Shown: positions 36,203 through 45,627, numbered from the stretch's first letter. The stretch is 64,000 nt of DNA from Methylocaldum sp002005105 (GCF_051027545.1 NZ_CP194902.1:3968001-4032000); one strand, 5' to 3'. Notes: generated by a model from the sequence alone, not told the origin. Numbers and translations are program-made.

Positions 36203-36251
36203 TGATTTTCGAATTAAGAAATCATTTTTCATCAACTGAAATAACATTTCA
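36203..36251. promoter_or_regulatory. Phased TTTCA/TGAAA half-sites between the activator and DUF938 genes
   Basis: TTTCA (36227), TGAAA (36237) and TTTCA (36247) are spaced by exactly 10 bases; the last two make the palindrome TGAAATAACATTTCA. A further inverted repeat TGATTT/AAATCA spans 36203-36224. The position is 65-110 bases upstream of a sigma-54 promoter and 45-90 bases from the activator's own start. Confidence 0.5.
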
Positions 36252-36315
36252 TAAACATATCGAATAGCTATTTACTACAATACTGATTTTATTGGCTTTT
36301 TTCGTTAAATAATCC

Positions 36316-36331
36316 TGGCATACAAGCTGCT
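36316..36331 (+). promoter_or_regulatory. Sigma-54 promoter of the DUF938-SDR operon
   Basis: TGGCATACAAGCTGCT has the essential GG-N10-GC spacing (GG at 36317, GC at 36329), about 83 bases upstream of the ATG. The divergent gene encodes a sigma-54 activator, which supports the call. Confidence 0.6.
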
Positions 36332-36413
36332 GCAAAATGCACGTCCCACTTTAGGACACTGGCGCAATCTGATTACAACATTACAAAAAGAACATTCCAC
36401 GAGGATAACTTTT

Positions 36414-37064
36414 ATGTCTCAAGAAAGACCGCCGCTCGATCCGCATCCCTTAAGTCCGTATGTTTCCTGGGCGGGACACCGCAACCGCGATCCGATCCTG
36501 GAGGTTTTCAAGCAGAAATTCCCGTCGACACCGGGCAACGTCCTGGAGTTCGCCAGCGGGAGCGGCATGCACATCAACTATTTCGCGCCATATTTCCCGC
36601 ATCTGACGTTCCATCCGACCGACCTGAACGAGCACGCCCTGGAAAACATCATGCGGGTTACCTGGGAAAACCGAGTGCAGAACGTCGCACGGCCGAGCCA
36701 GCTCGATCTGACGCGCGATGAGACCTGGCCGAACCCGGACGAGCGGCGCTTCGACGTCATTTTTGTCATCAATATCTTCCAGGTGGCTCCGATTTCCGTC
36801 GCGGACGGCATGATGAAGTGCGCCTCGCAATTGCTGAACGAGGACGGCTTTCTGTTTGTCTACGGTCCCTTCAAGGACCACGGCCGATACACCACCGCAT
36901 CGAATCATGAGTTCGATCAGATGATCCACTCAGCCGGGGTTTCCGAGTGGGGCCTGAAGGACATCGCCGATTTGGAAAAAGCGGCGAGCGCTTATGCCCT
37001 GGGGTTGAGCGAGAAGATAGACATGCCGGCCAATAATTTCGGCTTGATCTTTAGCCGAAGTTAG
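36414..37064 (+). CDS. DUF938 SAM-dependent methyltransferase-like protein
   Basis: 216 residues of the DUF938 family, a class I methyltransferase fold: NRDPILEVFKQKFPS, VLEFASGSGMHINYFAPYFP (SAM site), FHPTDLN, DVIFVINIFQVAPISVADGM, FVYGPFK and the C-terminal MPANNFGLIFSRS. The substrate is unknown. GAGGA lies about 9 bases before the ATG. The SDR gene follows after 22 bases, so the two form an operon under a sigma-54 promoter. Confidence 0.9.
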   Translation: MSQERPPLDPHPLSPYVSWAGHRNRDPILEVFKQKFPSTPGNVLEFASGSGMHINYFAPYFPHLTFHPTDLNEHALENIMRVTWENRVQNVARPSQLDLTRDETWPNPDERRFDVIFVINIFQVAPISVADGMMKCASQLLNEDGFLFVYGPFKDHGRYTTASNHEFDQMIHSAGVSEWGLKDIADLEKAASAYALGLSEKIDMPANNFGLIFSRS

Positions 37065-37086
37065 CGAACCGAACGGGTACCATGAT

Positions 37087-37818
37087 ATGAACGACCATAA
37101 AGCTGTCGTCATCGGGGTTGGGCCTAGCAAGGGTTTGGGGGCCGCCCTCGCCCGCCGTTTTGCGCGCGAGGGACTCAGGGTTTATCTCGGAGGCCGCACC
37201 GCCGAAAAACTGGAGCGCGTCGCCGCGGAAATCCGAGCGGCCGGCGGCCGGGCGGTTCCCGTCGTAACCGACGCCACCGTCGAAGGCGACGTCATATCCT
37301 TGTTCGAAACGGTTTCGGGCGATCCCGGCGAGCTGGACATTGTCGCCTGCAACGTGGACAGCAATCGCCGGGCACCGCTGCTCGAAACCAGCGGCGACAT
37401 GTTCAGACAGCTTTGGCTGCAGAACGCCTACGCCGCATTTCTGGTGGGACGGGAAGCCGCGCGGCTGATGGCTGATCAAAGGCACGGGACCTTGTTCTTC
37501 ACGGGCGCCAGCGCTTCGCTACGCGCCCGTCCTCCGTTCACCGCCTTCGCCGCGGCAAAAAGCGCTCTACGGGCGCTGGCTCAGGGCATGGCCAGGGAGT
37601 TCGGACCGCAGGGCATCCACGTGGTGCATGCCATCATCGACGGCGTCATTGACGGCGAGCGGGCCCGAAACGCATTTCCCGAATTCGTCGCCCAAAAAGG
37701 CGCCGACGGACTCCTCGATCTCGACGCGATTGCCGATACCTACTGGCAGTTGCACAATCAGCACCGAAGCGCCTGGACGCACGAATTGGACCTGCGCCCG
37801 TTCAAGGAGCCGTTTTGA
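37087..37818 (+). CDS. Short-chain dehydrogenase-like protein, catalytic Tyr replaced
   Basis: 243 residues with an SDR cofactor loop (VIGVGPSKGLGAALARRF), serine region (FTGASASLRARPPF) and FTAFAAAKSALRALAQGM. The usual YxxxK is FAAAK, so the catalytic tyrosine is missing. A subgroup of SDRs with Phe here is known to me, so this may be a natural variant with binding or altered catalysis rather than decay. It is cotranscribed with the DUF938 gene. Confidence 0.85.
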   Translation: MNDHKAVVIGVGPSKGLGAALARRFAREGLRVYLGGRTAEKLERVAAEIRAAGGRAVPVVTDATVEGDVISLFETVSGDPGELDIVACNVDSNRRAPLLETSGDMFRQLWLQNAYAAFLVGREAARLMADQRHGTLFFTGASASLRARPPFTAFAAAKSALRALAQGMAREFGPQGIHVVHAIIDGVIDGERARNAFPEFVAQKGADGLLDLDAIADTYWQLHNQHRSAWTHELDLRPFKEPF

Positions 37819-37869
37819 TCTCGTTTCCTTTGCCTCTAAATGGAGAGGGCTCCGTTTGCGGAAACATAA

Positions 37870-37937
37870 ATGTCGGGAAAGGATTCCCGACCTACTGGAC
37901 AACACAAGTTCGTAGGTCGGCCATCCTTTGCCGACGC
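37870..37937. repeat. Pair of REP-like hairpins (GTAGGTCGG family)
   Basis: GTCGGGAAAGGATTCCCGAC followed by CTAC, then GTAGGTCGG and CCATCCTTTGCCGAC in the opposite sense. These are the same hairpin ends that close the two module arrays, here as a simple inverted pair. Confidence 0.8.
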
Positions 37938-38030
37938 CCGTTTCCACGCTTCTTTTCATCGAGCGGCTACCCCGGCCATTCCAAGCGGTCTAACATGCGG
38001 ACAGTCCGCGATTTTCGGAGACTCGCCGCC

Positions 38031-38195
38031 ATGGATACCTATCTTTTGACATTGGGAGCGCTGCTCGTCGCCGTGCTCAGCGCATTCTTCGTCGGGGCCA
38101 TCCCCTACCCTTACGGCTGGCTGATCTTGACCGCACTGCTCATAGCCCGGTGGCTGCAACTCAAGCAAAGCGATGATCGAACCCGGCGACGTTAG
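38031..38195 (+). CDS. Small two-helix membrane protein
   Basis: 54 residues starting MDTYLLTLGALLVAVLSAFF, with a second hydrophobic segment (WLILTALLIARWLQ) and a basic tail DDRTRRR. GGAG lies 12 bases upstream. In-frame ATG 37995 is an alternative. No family is recognised. Confidence 0.5.
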   Translation: MDTYLLTLGALLVAVLSAFFVGAIPYPYGWLILTALLIARWLQLKQSDDRTRRR

Positions 38196-38227
38196 CGTCT
38201 GATTCGGGTAGCCGTCCGTCCGAACGC

Positions 38228-39070
38228 CTATTTGGTGAACTTGAGAGTCATCCGGTCGCTCTCCCCGATCGCAAGGTAGCGTGCCCGATCTTTTTCGCCC
38301 ATCCGCAAGGTCGGCGGCAGAGTCCATACGCCTTCCGGATGATCTTTGCCGTCTTTGGGATTGGCGTTGATTTCCGATTTGTCGGCCAGCTTGAAACCGG
38401 CTTTTTCGGCCAAAGCAATCACATAATCCTCGGTCACATAGCCGCTTTTCTTCATATCCTCGAGCGAAGTGCCGGGCTTCGCGCGATGTTCGACCACGCC
38501 CAGCGTACCGCCGGGTTTCAAAACCCGGTACATGGCTTTGAACATCTCGTCCGCCGTACCGTCCGCCATCCAGTTGTGCACGTTCCGGAAGGTCAACACC
38601 AGATCGGCCGTGCCCGGCGGTGCAAAATCGGCATCCTTCGGATTCTGCATCGAAGTCGGCACAACCCGGTCGTAGACGTCCGGGCGCACCTTGAGCTTGG
38701 CTTCGTATGCTTTCTGTATCTTGACGGCGTAATCGGGCATGCCCGGCCGAACCGGGCCGAAGCCGGCCGCGTAGAGCTTTCCCTCGTCACGCAGGACAGG
38801 AGCCAGAATCTCCGTATACCAGCCGCGTCCGGGCGATATTTCGACTACCGTCATATCCGGCCGCAGTCCGAAAAATTGCAGGGTTTCCTTGGGATGCCTG
38901 TATTTGTCCCGCTCACGATTTCCGGGGTCCCGGTGATCGCCTTGAAGCGCCCGATCCAGCGATTGGTCGAGCGTAGCGCTCTCCGCCAACTCCGGCGCCG
39001 AGACGATTCCGCTGATCAGCGCACCGAACAAAAGGGTCTTGAACATCTGTGCCAAGGAATGCAATTTCAT
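38228..39070 (-). CDS. Exported methyltransferase-like protein
   Basis: About 280 residues from ATG 39070. The N-terminus (MFKTLLFGALISGIVSAPEL) is a signal peptide. The mature part has a class I methyltransferase fold: YRHPKETLQFFGLRPDMTVV, EISPGRGWYTEILAP, DLVLTFRNVHNWM, VLKPGGTLGVVEH. Similar predicted exported proteins exist in proteobacteria. SAM is not expected in the periplasm, so either a different ligand is bound or the enzyme acts before export. Function is not established. Confidence 0.8.
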   Translation of the reverse strand: MKLHSLAQMFKTLLFGALISGIVSAPELAESATLDQSLDRALQGDHRDPGNRERDKYRHPKETLQFFGLRPDMTVVEISPGRGWYTEILAPVLRDEGKLYAAGFGPVRPGMPDYAVKIQKAYEAKLKVRPDVYDRVVPTSMQNPKDADFAPPGTADLVLTFRNVHNWMADGTADEMFKAMYRVLKPGGTLGVVEHRAKPGTSLEDMKKSGYVTEDYVIALAEKAGFKLADKSEINANPKDGKDHPEGVWTLPPTLRMGEKDRARYLAIGESDRMTLKFTK

Positions 39071-39303
39071 GCTGGTCTCCATGCTTTTCGGGAATAATGT
39101 GACGTTCTCTTTTGCTTCCGGCGCAGAAGCAACCGCGCCGTATCCGTATTCACCCGCCCGGTTCTATCAAAATCGCCAGCCGAGGTAAACCAAGCCCCTG
39201 AAGGAGACGATCGTTCCGAACTGACTTGCAACCAAAAAGCTCGGACCGCTCGATCGCTTGTTCTACAATCGTTTGGAATATTCAACCAAGGAGAGAGATT
39301 CCC

Positions 39304-40965
39304 ATGCATTGGAGAGAATGGCTAGACCGCAACGTTCTCGACCTCGGCCGCCAAATGCGCCTGAGCTATCTTCCGCCCCTCATGGTCTACATGGCGGCCG
39401 GAATTTCCGGACTGACCGGCATCGTCGGCACCTTTTTCGTCAAGGAATATCTGGGCCTGTCCGCGGAGTTCCTGGCCGCCCTCAGCTTTTGGATGATGCT
39501 GCCCTGGACCTTGAAGATGCCTATGGGGCATCTGGTCGACTTGATCTGGCGCCACAAGTCCGGCCTCATCATTCTCGGTGCCGGGCTGATTTCCGCCAGC
39601 CTCTTGATCATGATCGGTCTGCTCGACAAACCGGACGCCATGCGCGAGCTTATGCCGATCGAAACCTGGTACGTTCTTTCCGCCCTGCTGGCGCCGGTCG
39701 GTTACGTATTGCAGGACACGGTGGCGGACGCCATGACCGTCGAGGCCGTCCCGCGGGTGGATCGTGAAGGCCGCCCGGTCGGCGAGGAACAGCTTCGCCT
39801 GGCCCACACCACCATGCAGACCCTGGGGCGAGTCGCGATCATCGGCGGCACCGTTCTGGTCGCCGCCGTCAACGTATACCTTTTCAGCGGCGTCGAAAAC
39901 CTTGGCGAATTGGAGAAAGCGGCGGTTTATCTTCAGATTTACCGCCTGGCGCTGATCATTCCGGCCGTTTCCGTTCTTGGCGTGGCGTTGGCCGCCGCTT
40001 TGCGCTGGCGCGACGTACAGCGGCTAGCCGCCCAAGGCTTCGAGATGGACCAGATCGAGCGGTTCCTGGGAAGACCCATGGACGAATTGCCCGAGGCCAA
40101 CTGGTGGATTCTGGGCGGCGGCCTGGTGTTCGTCCTGTTCTCGGCCAGCATGGGCTTGGCCGCCGTGCCACTCAACGAGGAAATCATCTTCGCGGGTTCT
40201 CTCGGCATCGTATTGTTCCTGATGCGGCAATTGACCCGAGACCTTCCCGATCGCGCGCGACACGAACTCTACGCCACGGCTATCGTGATTTTCGCATTCC
40301 GCGCGATCCCCACGACCGGCGCCGGTTCGACCTGGTGGATGATCGACGAGCTCGGTTTCGATCAACAGTTTCTATCTCAGCTTTCGCTGGTCGCCAGCGC
40401 ATTGACGCTGTTCGGCATGTTCATCTTCCGCCGCTTCATGGCCGAGCGTCCGATCACCTATATCATTGCCTTCTTGACCATTGCCGGCGCCGTCCTTTTC
40501 TTGCCCAATATCGCGATGTTCTACGGATTTCACCATTGGACCGCCGCCCGCACCGGCGGCGTCGTCGATGCCCGGTTCATCGCCCTGATCGACACGGCGC
40601 TCGAGTCGCCCCTGGGCCAGATCGCGATGATCCCGATGCTCGCGTGGATCGCCAACTCGGCTCCGGAAAGGCTCAAGGCAACCTATTTCGCGGTCATGGC
40701 CGCCTTTACCAATCTGGCGCTATCGCTCTCGCAACTCGGCACCAAATATCTGAACCAGATATTCACCGTCACGCGCGAGGTCAGAAATGCCAGCGCCGGA
40801 GCCGTGGAAATTCCCGCCGATTACAGCGAGCTCGGCGCGCTGTTCATCACCGTCGCCATCGTCGGACTGGCGATGCCGATGGCGGCTATCTTCTTCGTCA
40901 AGCGCTCGCTGTTGGCGGAACCGAAACCCGAACCGGCCGCCGCGACCGGCTTCGAGCGCTATTGA
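39304..40965 (+). CDS. MFS/BT1-like transporter
   Basis: About 553 residues from ATG 39304, preceded by AAGGAGAG; the frame is open from 39226. About 12 membrane helices. MLPWTLKMPMGHLVDLIWRH and YVLQDTVADAMTVEAV resemble the folate-biopterin (BT1) branch of the major facilitator superfamily. The middle loop has VDREGRPVGEEQL. The substrate is unknown. It stands alone on the plus strand. Confidence 0.75.
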   Translation: MHWREWLDRNVLDLGRQMRLSYLPPLMVYMAAGISGLTGIVGTFFVKEYLGLSAEFLAALSFWMMLPWTLKMPMGHLVDLIWRHKSGLIILGAGLISASLLIMIGLLDKPDAMRELMPIETWYVLSALLAPVGYVLQDTVADAMTVEAVPRVDREGRPVGEEQLRLAHTTMQTLGRVAIIGGTVLVAAVNVYLFSGVENLGELEKAAVYLQIYRLALIIPAVSVLGVALAAALRWRDVQRLAAQGFEMDQIERFLGRPMDELPEANWWILGGGLVFVLFSASMGLAAVPLNEEIIFAGSLGIVLFLMRQLTRDLPDRARHELYATAIVIFAFRAIPTTGAGSTWWMIDELGFDQQFLSQLSLVASALTLFGMFIFRRFMAERPITYIIAFLTIAGAVLFLPNIAMFYGFHHWTAARTGGVVDARFIALIDTALESPLGQIAMIPMLAWIANSAPERLKATYFAVMAAFTNLALSLSQLGTKYLNQIFTVTREVRNASAGAVEIPADYSELGALFITVAIVGLAMPMAAIFFVKRSLLAEPKPEPAAATGFERY

Positions 40966-41016
40966 CGGGCTGAGGCACGGCGATCGAATAGGGTCACGGT
41001 GGACGTGAAGCTCTGG

Positions 41017-41469
41017 TCAGTTCCTGCCTTGTCGGGATAAGAAACGATCCAGCTGATTCGCGAACGCCTGGCGGTCGCCCTGGCTCAACGACGAGGGGCC
41101 ACCCATTTCGACCCCGCTATTGCGCAGCTCCGTCATGAAGTTTCGCAACGTCAGTTGTTCGCGGATATTGTCTTTCGTGTAGAACTGCCCCCTCGGGTTG
41201 AGCGCATAGCCACCCTTCTCGACGACTTCGGCGGCTAACGGGATATCCGCGGTAACCGCGAGATCGCCGGGCTGAATTGCCTGAACGATTTTGTTGTCGG
41301 CCACATCGAACCCGGCGGGCACCTGAATGGCCTGGATATAACGCGACGGCGGCGTTCGAAGGGGCTGGTTAGCGACGAGAGTCAGCGAAATTTGCCGTTT
41401 TTCCGCCGCACGATACAGAATCTCTTTGATGACGTTCGGACAAGCATCGGCATCGACCCAGATTTGCAT
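41017..41469 (-). CDS. YaiI/YqxD family protein (DUF188)
   Basis: 150 residues from ATG 41469: MQIWVDADACPNVIKEILYR, GDLAVTADIPLAAEVVEKGG, LNPRGQFYTKDNIREQLTLR and RNFMTELR. This is the complete UPF0178/DUF188 signature with conserved aspartates of a PIN-like nuclease fold. Function is unproven. Frame extension to 41484 adds MKKLV. Confidence 0.92.
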   Translation of the reverse strand: MQIWVDADACPNVIKEILYRAAEKRQISLTLVANQPLRTPPSRYIQAIQVPAGFDVADNKIVQAIQPGDLAVTADIPLAAEVVEKGGYALNPRGQFYTKDNIREQLTLRNFMTELRNSGVEMGGPSSLSQGDRQAFANQLDRFLSRQGRN

Positions 41470-41484
41470 GACAAGTTTCTTCAC

Positions 41485-41884
41485 TGGTTAAGGCTGCACC
41501 AAGTAAATCCATCCGCCACAGCCACCGGTGAATCATCGAATTGAGCTATCCTGCCCATCTTCAACCCATGCCCGTGATTCAGCCGATTGTAATACGAATG
41601 GTACCAAAGGACGCCTATACCATCGTTTGGCGCGAGCGGAACGTTCGCAGATTGTCCCAGTGATAGGCACGGAGTGCCATAATTATTGATAGTTAAGAAA
41701 GTAAAGCCACAAGTGCCCCCTCTCCCTCCGGGAGAGGGATGGGGTGAGGGCGATTCGAATAGGGCTTTACTTTCTTTACGCACAGTAAGTCAACCGTCAG
41801 TGCCATCATTGCTCTTTCACGGTGACATCGACCGGACCGCGATAAGCCTCCGCCTAATCGCCATCGGGTGCTCTGGCCCCTGCC
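41485..41884. repeat. Intergenic region with CCCTCTCCC palindromic element
   Basis: The part at 41711-41752 (CCCTCTCCCTCCGGGAGAGG core, then GTGAGGGCG) is a hairpin element of a kind widespread in proteobacterial genomes. The rest has no recognisable gene. Confidence 0.6.
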
Positions 41885-43540
41885 TCAGCGATCGTGATTC
41901 GGTGCAAAAAACACGTTTTTCTGAATCTTCCGTATCGACGTATTGCGGCGAATGATGTCGGACAAGCGCGTTTGGCGCACCATAGCGAGATCCTTCCCCT
42001 TCAGGGTCCGCGTATACCAGTAGCGATCTCCGGAACGAGTGCGGTGGAACTGATCCATCAGTATGGCTCTCAGCGTTTCGCCCAACATCGTGCCGGGCAT
42101 GTCGTCCTCGCAGAGAAGACCCACGAACATATCGATGTCGTCGACGTTGCCGTAAAGGCGCTCCAAGCTCGTTGCCATAGCCCGATCCGAGGTGATCTCG
42201 GAGAAACTGGATCTGCGGGGTAAGCCAAGATCCGCACGCGCGGTATTGAAATCGGGCAATCCCATGTCACGGCCGCGCTGGATATTGAACGCAACCAGAT
42301 CCAACCCGCCGGCCTCCGGCGCACCGAACAGAAAATTGCGAACATCATCAACGATTTTTTCATCCAGCTCCTGCATGCGCTGCACCGCCACACCGCGGAT
42401 GAGAGGATCGATGCCACGGCCGGCCAGCATGGGAGGCGTGGCCTCGAAGAATGCTTCCCGCAATGAAAGCGCGCCCTCCCTGATCGGCGAACCGTCTTCG
42501 TTTAGACGCAAGATTGACGGGCTGAGCATGGTATGCCCGAGCCGAAAGGCGGCTGTCGAAAAAAGCGAGCTGAGCCCCGGATGGACCCCGGCATCGTAGC
42601 TTGATCTCATATGAAGACCGCCTCGCCCCAAAAGCGCCGGCAGATATTCCTCGTACGTAACATGCTGAATTTCGGCGATGACGATTTCCCTGGCGCGCTG
42701 ATACAGTTCTTCGTCGTCGAGATCCGGATTTGCCTCGCGAATTCGGTCGACCTGGTAATTGTGTTCGCGCATGAACAGCGTATGCATGGCCGCAAGTGTG
42801 GGCTGCTCGTTGGCCCGGATGTCGCCCGCGACGAATAGATCCGACGAAAAATTCGGTTGCTCGGGCGAACCCGCATTGGGTTGAGTCCCGTCGTTGTACG
42901 GGAGCAGATTGCCAGACGAACCTTTCAGATACGGCCCGGTCCGAAGCCAGCGGGCACGAGCGTCGTCGGACCCGTAAATCATGGAGCCGTCGATGTAAGC
43001 GGTAATTTCATTGATCTGCTCGCGCGGGTTGCCGGTGCTCGTCCCGGTGGCCGGATCGAAGATGGCGCGCGAGAAAGGCATCGTCTTTGTGCCTGTTCCC
43101 CGTGGATCGAAAAACGGATCTCCCGCTGGAATCTTGATCGGAAAGCTTTCGGCCGTTCCTTGGGTGAGTCCCATATCGTGGTCCAAAAATTGCCCCCAGG
43201 TCCACATGAAATCGCTCTGGCGGCCTTTCGCGGGAATCAGATCGTCATTTTGGGCGAAAACGGCATTGCTGATTTCGCGGGGACTCGGACGCGAGGCCCC
43301 AGCCGGCAAGGAAATGCCGTCCGTATAGTGAGCTCCGCTCGCGCTGCGCAGCAGGTAAGCACCGGCCATACCCCATGTCGGATGGGCGATGTTATTTCCG
43401 TAACCGTCGATGCTTCGGTAGTCCTTTGCATGAACGGCTCCCAACACGGAATAAACGGTTAGCGCCACCGCAGTCCAAAGCGCGGCGCCACCTCTTTCAG
43501 GAGTCTGCCGTAAATCGGCGGGGTGTTCGTCGGATTGCAT
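41885..43540 (-). CDS. Peroxidasin-like heme peroxidase, secreted
   Basis: 551 residues of the animal-type heme peroxidase superfamily. A signal peptide ends near VLGAVHA. Distal site: WTWGQFLDHDMGLT (H121, with D122 for calcium). Catalytic Arg and Glu are R242 and E245 (DIRANEQPTLAAMHTLFMRE). Proximal H336 is in AAFRLGHTMLS. It probably makes hypohalous acids or oxidises phenols outside the cytoplasm. The prokaryotic members are peroxicin/peroxidasin-like. It stands alone, with AGGA 10 bases before the ATG. Confidence 0.9.
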   Translation of the reverse strand: MQSDEHPADLRQTPERGGAALWTAVALTVYSVLGAVHAKDYRSIDGYGNNIAHPTWGMAGAYLLRSASGAHYTDGISLPAGASRPSPREISNAVFAQNDDLIPAKGRQSDFMWTWGQFLDHDMGLTQGTAESFPIKIPAGDPFFDPRGTGTKTMPFSRAIFDPATGTSTGNPREQINEITAYIDGSMIYGSDDARARWLRTGPYLKGSSGNLLPYNDGTQPNAGSPEQPNFSSDLFVAGDIRANEQPTLAAMHTLFMREHNYQVDRIREANPDLDDEELYQRAREIVIAEIQHVTYEEYLPALLGRGGLHMRSSYDAGVHPGLSSLFSTAAFRLGHTMLSPSILRLNEDGSPIREGALSLREAFFEATPPMLAGRGIDPLIRGVAVQRMQELDEKIVDDVRNFLFGAPEAGGLDLVAFNIQRGRDMGLPDFNTARADLGLPRRSSFSEITSDRAMATSLERLYGNVDDIDMFVGLLCEDDMPGTMLGETLRAILMDQFHRTRSGDRYWYTRTLKGKDLAMVRQTRLSDIIRRNTSIRKIQKNVFFAPNHDR

Positions 43541-43890
43541 AGCGTTTACGTCCTTGTGCGCTACTGTAAAAAGACGTTTTACCGGGCGTTAAGCATTTCT
43601 CCTAATGTCCAAATCCGTTTAGACCATCGAGTCAAACCGGTCGCACGACGCCCGCGAGCGCACCTGCTCGACCGTTAATCAATGAACCGAGCCCTGACCA
43701 AAGATGCATCTCCGGAAAAACAAAAAGTATCGCGACTTGAACAAATAATTACTCAAATGCGACACGAAAAATAATCAGGATGATTACCGATCAAGAATTC
43801 TGGGACAACCGCCCAAGCTTAGCGGCGAATCCAGGGAAGTTTGCGACGATGGTTCACGGCTGAATTTTCTTTACCGTCTCCTGTGGCCGG
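43541..43890. other. Intergenic region, no gene seen
   Basis: About 350 AT-rich bases between the peroxidase start and the 3' end of the Rieske oxidoreductase gene. It probably contains the peroxidase promoter; no clear element was assigned. Confidence 0.4.
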
Positions 43891-45405
43891 TTACAACGAT
43901 ACAGGCTCGAGTTCCTTTCGCGTCGGCCCCGATATCACCTTTCCTTCGGCATCGAAGCGCGAGCCGTGGCAAGGACAATCCCATGACTTATCCGCTTTGT
44001 TCCAGTGAACGATACAGCCGAGATGCGTGCAAACGGCGGATACAGCGTGAATTCGGCCTTCCTCGTTTCGATACACGGCGGTTTTTTTGCCGTGGAGATC
44101 GATGATCTCTCCTTCCCCGGGCGCAACCGTCTCCACCGTTTTTCTATGACCGGACGCCAATTTGTCCCTTAACCACATTTCCCCGACATGGACGTTCTCC
44201 TTCAGCAACTTTCCGCCCGATGCCTTGAGATTCACGCGCGTAGCCCGGTAGAGCTTCGCCCAGCGGTTGTGGTTGCCGATAATCTCGTCGGAAATGATCG
44301 TAGCGGCCACCGTGCCGTTGGTTAAACCCCAGGCATTGAATCCGGTTGCCGTATAAAGGTGCTTCGAGCTGGGCGTGAGATGACCGATATAAGGCACTCG
44401 GTCGGCAGCGTCGTAATCCTGATTGATCCACTCGTATTCGATAGAGGTGACCTGAAAGCGGTTTTGGACGAACCACCTGAGCTCTCTCGACTTCTGCGCC
44501 GTGTCGGCGTGCCCCGTCCGATAGCCCTGTCCCGAAACGATCAGCAACGGCCCTTTATCCGTCGGATGGACGCGAACCGAATATTTGGGCTCTCCCACCG
44601 ACAGAAACATGCCGTCGGGGACTTGCTCCGGGGCAACTCGAATCCCGACGACGACATGTTGTCTCGGAAACACTTTGGCGAAGAATCCGCCTTTATCCAG
44701 AATGGGAATATTGGTGGCGATGACCACGTCTCGCGCCTCGACTTTCCCCTTATCGGTCAGCACCCGGCACGGGGTACCCTCTTCGACGTCCAGTACTCGA
44801 GTATTCTCGAAAACCGCACAGCCGTCGCCGCTCACCGCCTGTGCGACCGACAGCAGGTATTTCCGAGGGTGGAAACGCGCCTGGTGATCGAAGCGTACCG
44901 CGCCGGCAATCGGAAAAGGCAAGGTCGTTTCGGTGACGAAATCGACCGGCAATCCAAGCTTCGCGGCAGCTTCCATCTCGGCTTCCAATGCCGGCACCTG
45001 CTCCTCCGACTCGGTAACGGTAAATGCCGACTGACGCTCGAAATCGCAGTCGCTGCCGAGTTGCGTCCGTATGGTGTCGACTATCTCGATCGCGGCTTGA
45101 TTCGACTCGGCATAGGCGCGAGCGCCGTCTTCGCCGAAAGTTTTGATCAGATAGGAATAGATAAGACCGTGGAGCGAGGTCAATTTGGCGGTGGTTCGCC
45201 CCGTGACCTGCCCGACGATCTTCCGCGAGTCGATCACCGCCACGCTGCGCCCAGCCCGTTTCAGCAGAAGCGCCGTGGTGAGGCCCACGATACCGGCACC
45301 GACAACGGCTACATCGACGGAAAGATCGCCCGGAAGTTCCGGATAGCCCGTTTCCGGCGTCGAATCGATCCAGTACGAGACATGTTTGGTGGGAATATCG
45401 GCCAT
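43891..45405 (-). CDS. FAD-dependent oxidoreductase with C-terminal Rieske domain
   Basis: 504 residues. The N-terminal DAO-type flavin domain has VDVAVVGAGIVGLTTALLLK. The substrate lobe has VPYIGHLTPSSKHLYTATGF and WGLTNGTVAATI. The C-terminal Rieske [2Fe-2S] site has CTHLGC and CPCHGSRFD, where both Cys-X-His pairs are present. Proteins with this fusion are common in bacteria; the substrate is usually unknown. The start has GGAGG upstream. Confidence 0.92.
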   Translation of the reverse strand: MADIPTKHVSYWIDSTPETGYPELPGDLSVDVAVVGAGIVGLTTALLLKRAGRSVAVIDSRKIVGQVTGRTTAKLTSLHGLIYSYLIKTFGEDGARAYAESNQAAIEIVDTIRTQLGSDCDFERQSAFTVTESEEQVPALEAEMEAAAKLGLPVDFVTETTLPFPIAGAVRFDHQARFHPRKYLLSVAQAVSGDGCAVFENTRVLDVEEGTPCRVLTDKGKVEARDVVIATNIPILDKGGFFAKVFPRQHVVVGIRVAPEQVPDGMFLSVGEPKYSVRVHPTDKGPLLIVSGQGYRTGHADTAQKSRELRWFVQNRFQVTSIEYEWINQDYDAADRVPYIGHLTPSSKHLYTATGFNAWGLTNGTVAATIISDEIIGNHNRWAKLYRATRVNLKASGGKLLKENVHVGEMWLRDKLASGHRKTVETVAPGEGEIIDLHGKKTAVYRNEEGRIHAVSAVCTHLGCIVHWNKADKSWDCPCHGSRFDAEGKVISGPTRKELEPVSL

Positions 45406-45571
45406 CCTAGCCTCCGTTTAGTCCTTAGGGATCCCTGAATCGCTTACTAAACGTAAGCGTTAAGTCGCGAAACGAAGCGGCATGGGCACCGCTTCAGGGA
45501 AGATTAATCGTCGCCTCCAGAATTCGTCAACCGATCTCCTCGACAAGCGACACGCCGAAATTCTGTGCAAA

Positions 45572-45604
45572 GAAAAACCCCGCGGCAAACCTGCGGGGTT
45601 TTTG
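45572..45604 (-). terminator. Bidirectional-type Rho-independent terminator
   Basis: AAAAACCCCGC, a short loop, GCGGGGTTTTT; runs of A and T on both sides allow use in both directions. It lies 24 bases after the DUF2970 gene. Confidence 0.88.
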
Positions 45605-45627
45605 ACGGCGTCACCGTTCAAGCGTTC

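Noticed and set aside
41481..41783. 100-residue minus-strand open frame
   Set aside because: Runs through the palindromic CCCTCTCCC element and has no start site.
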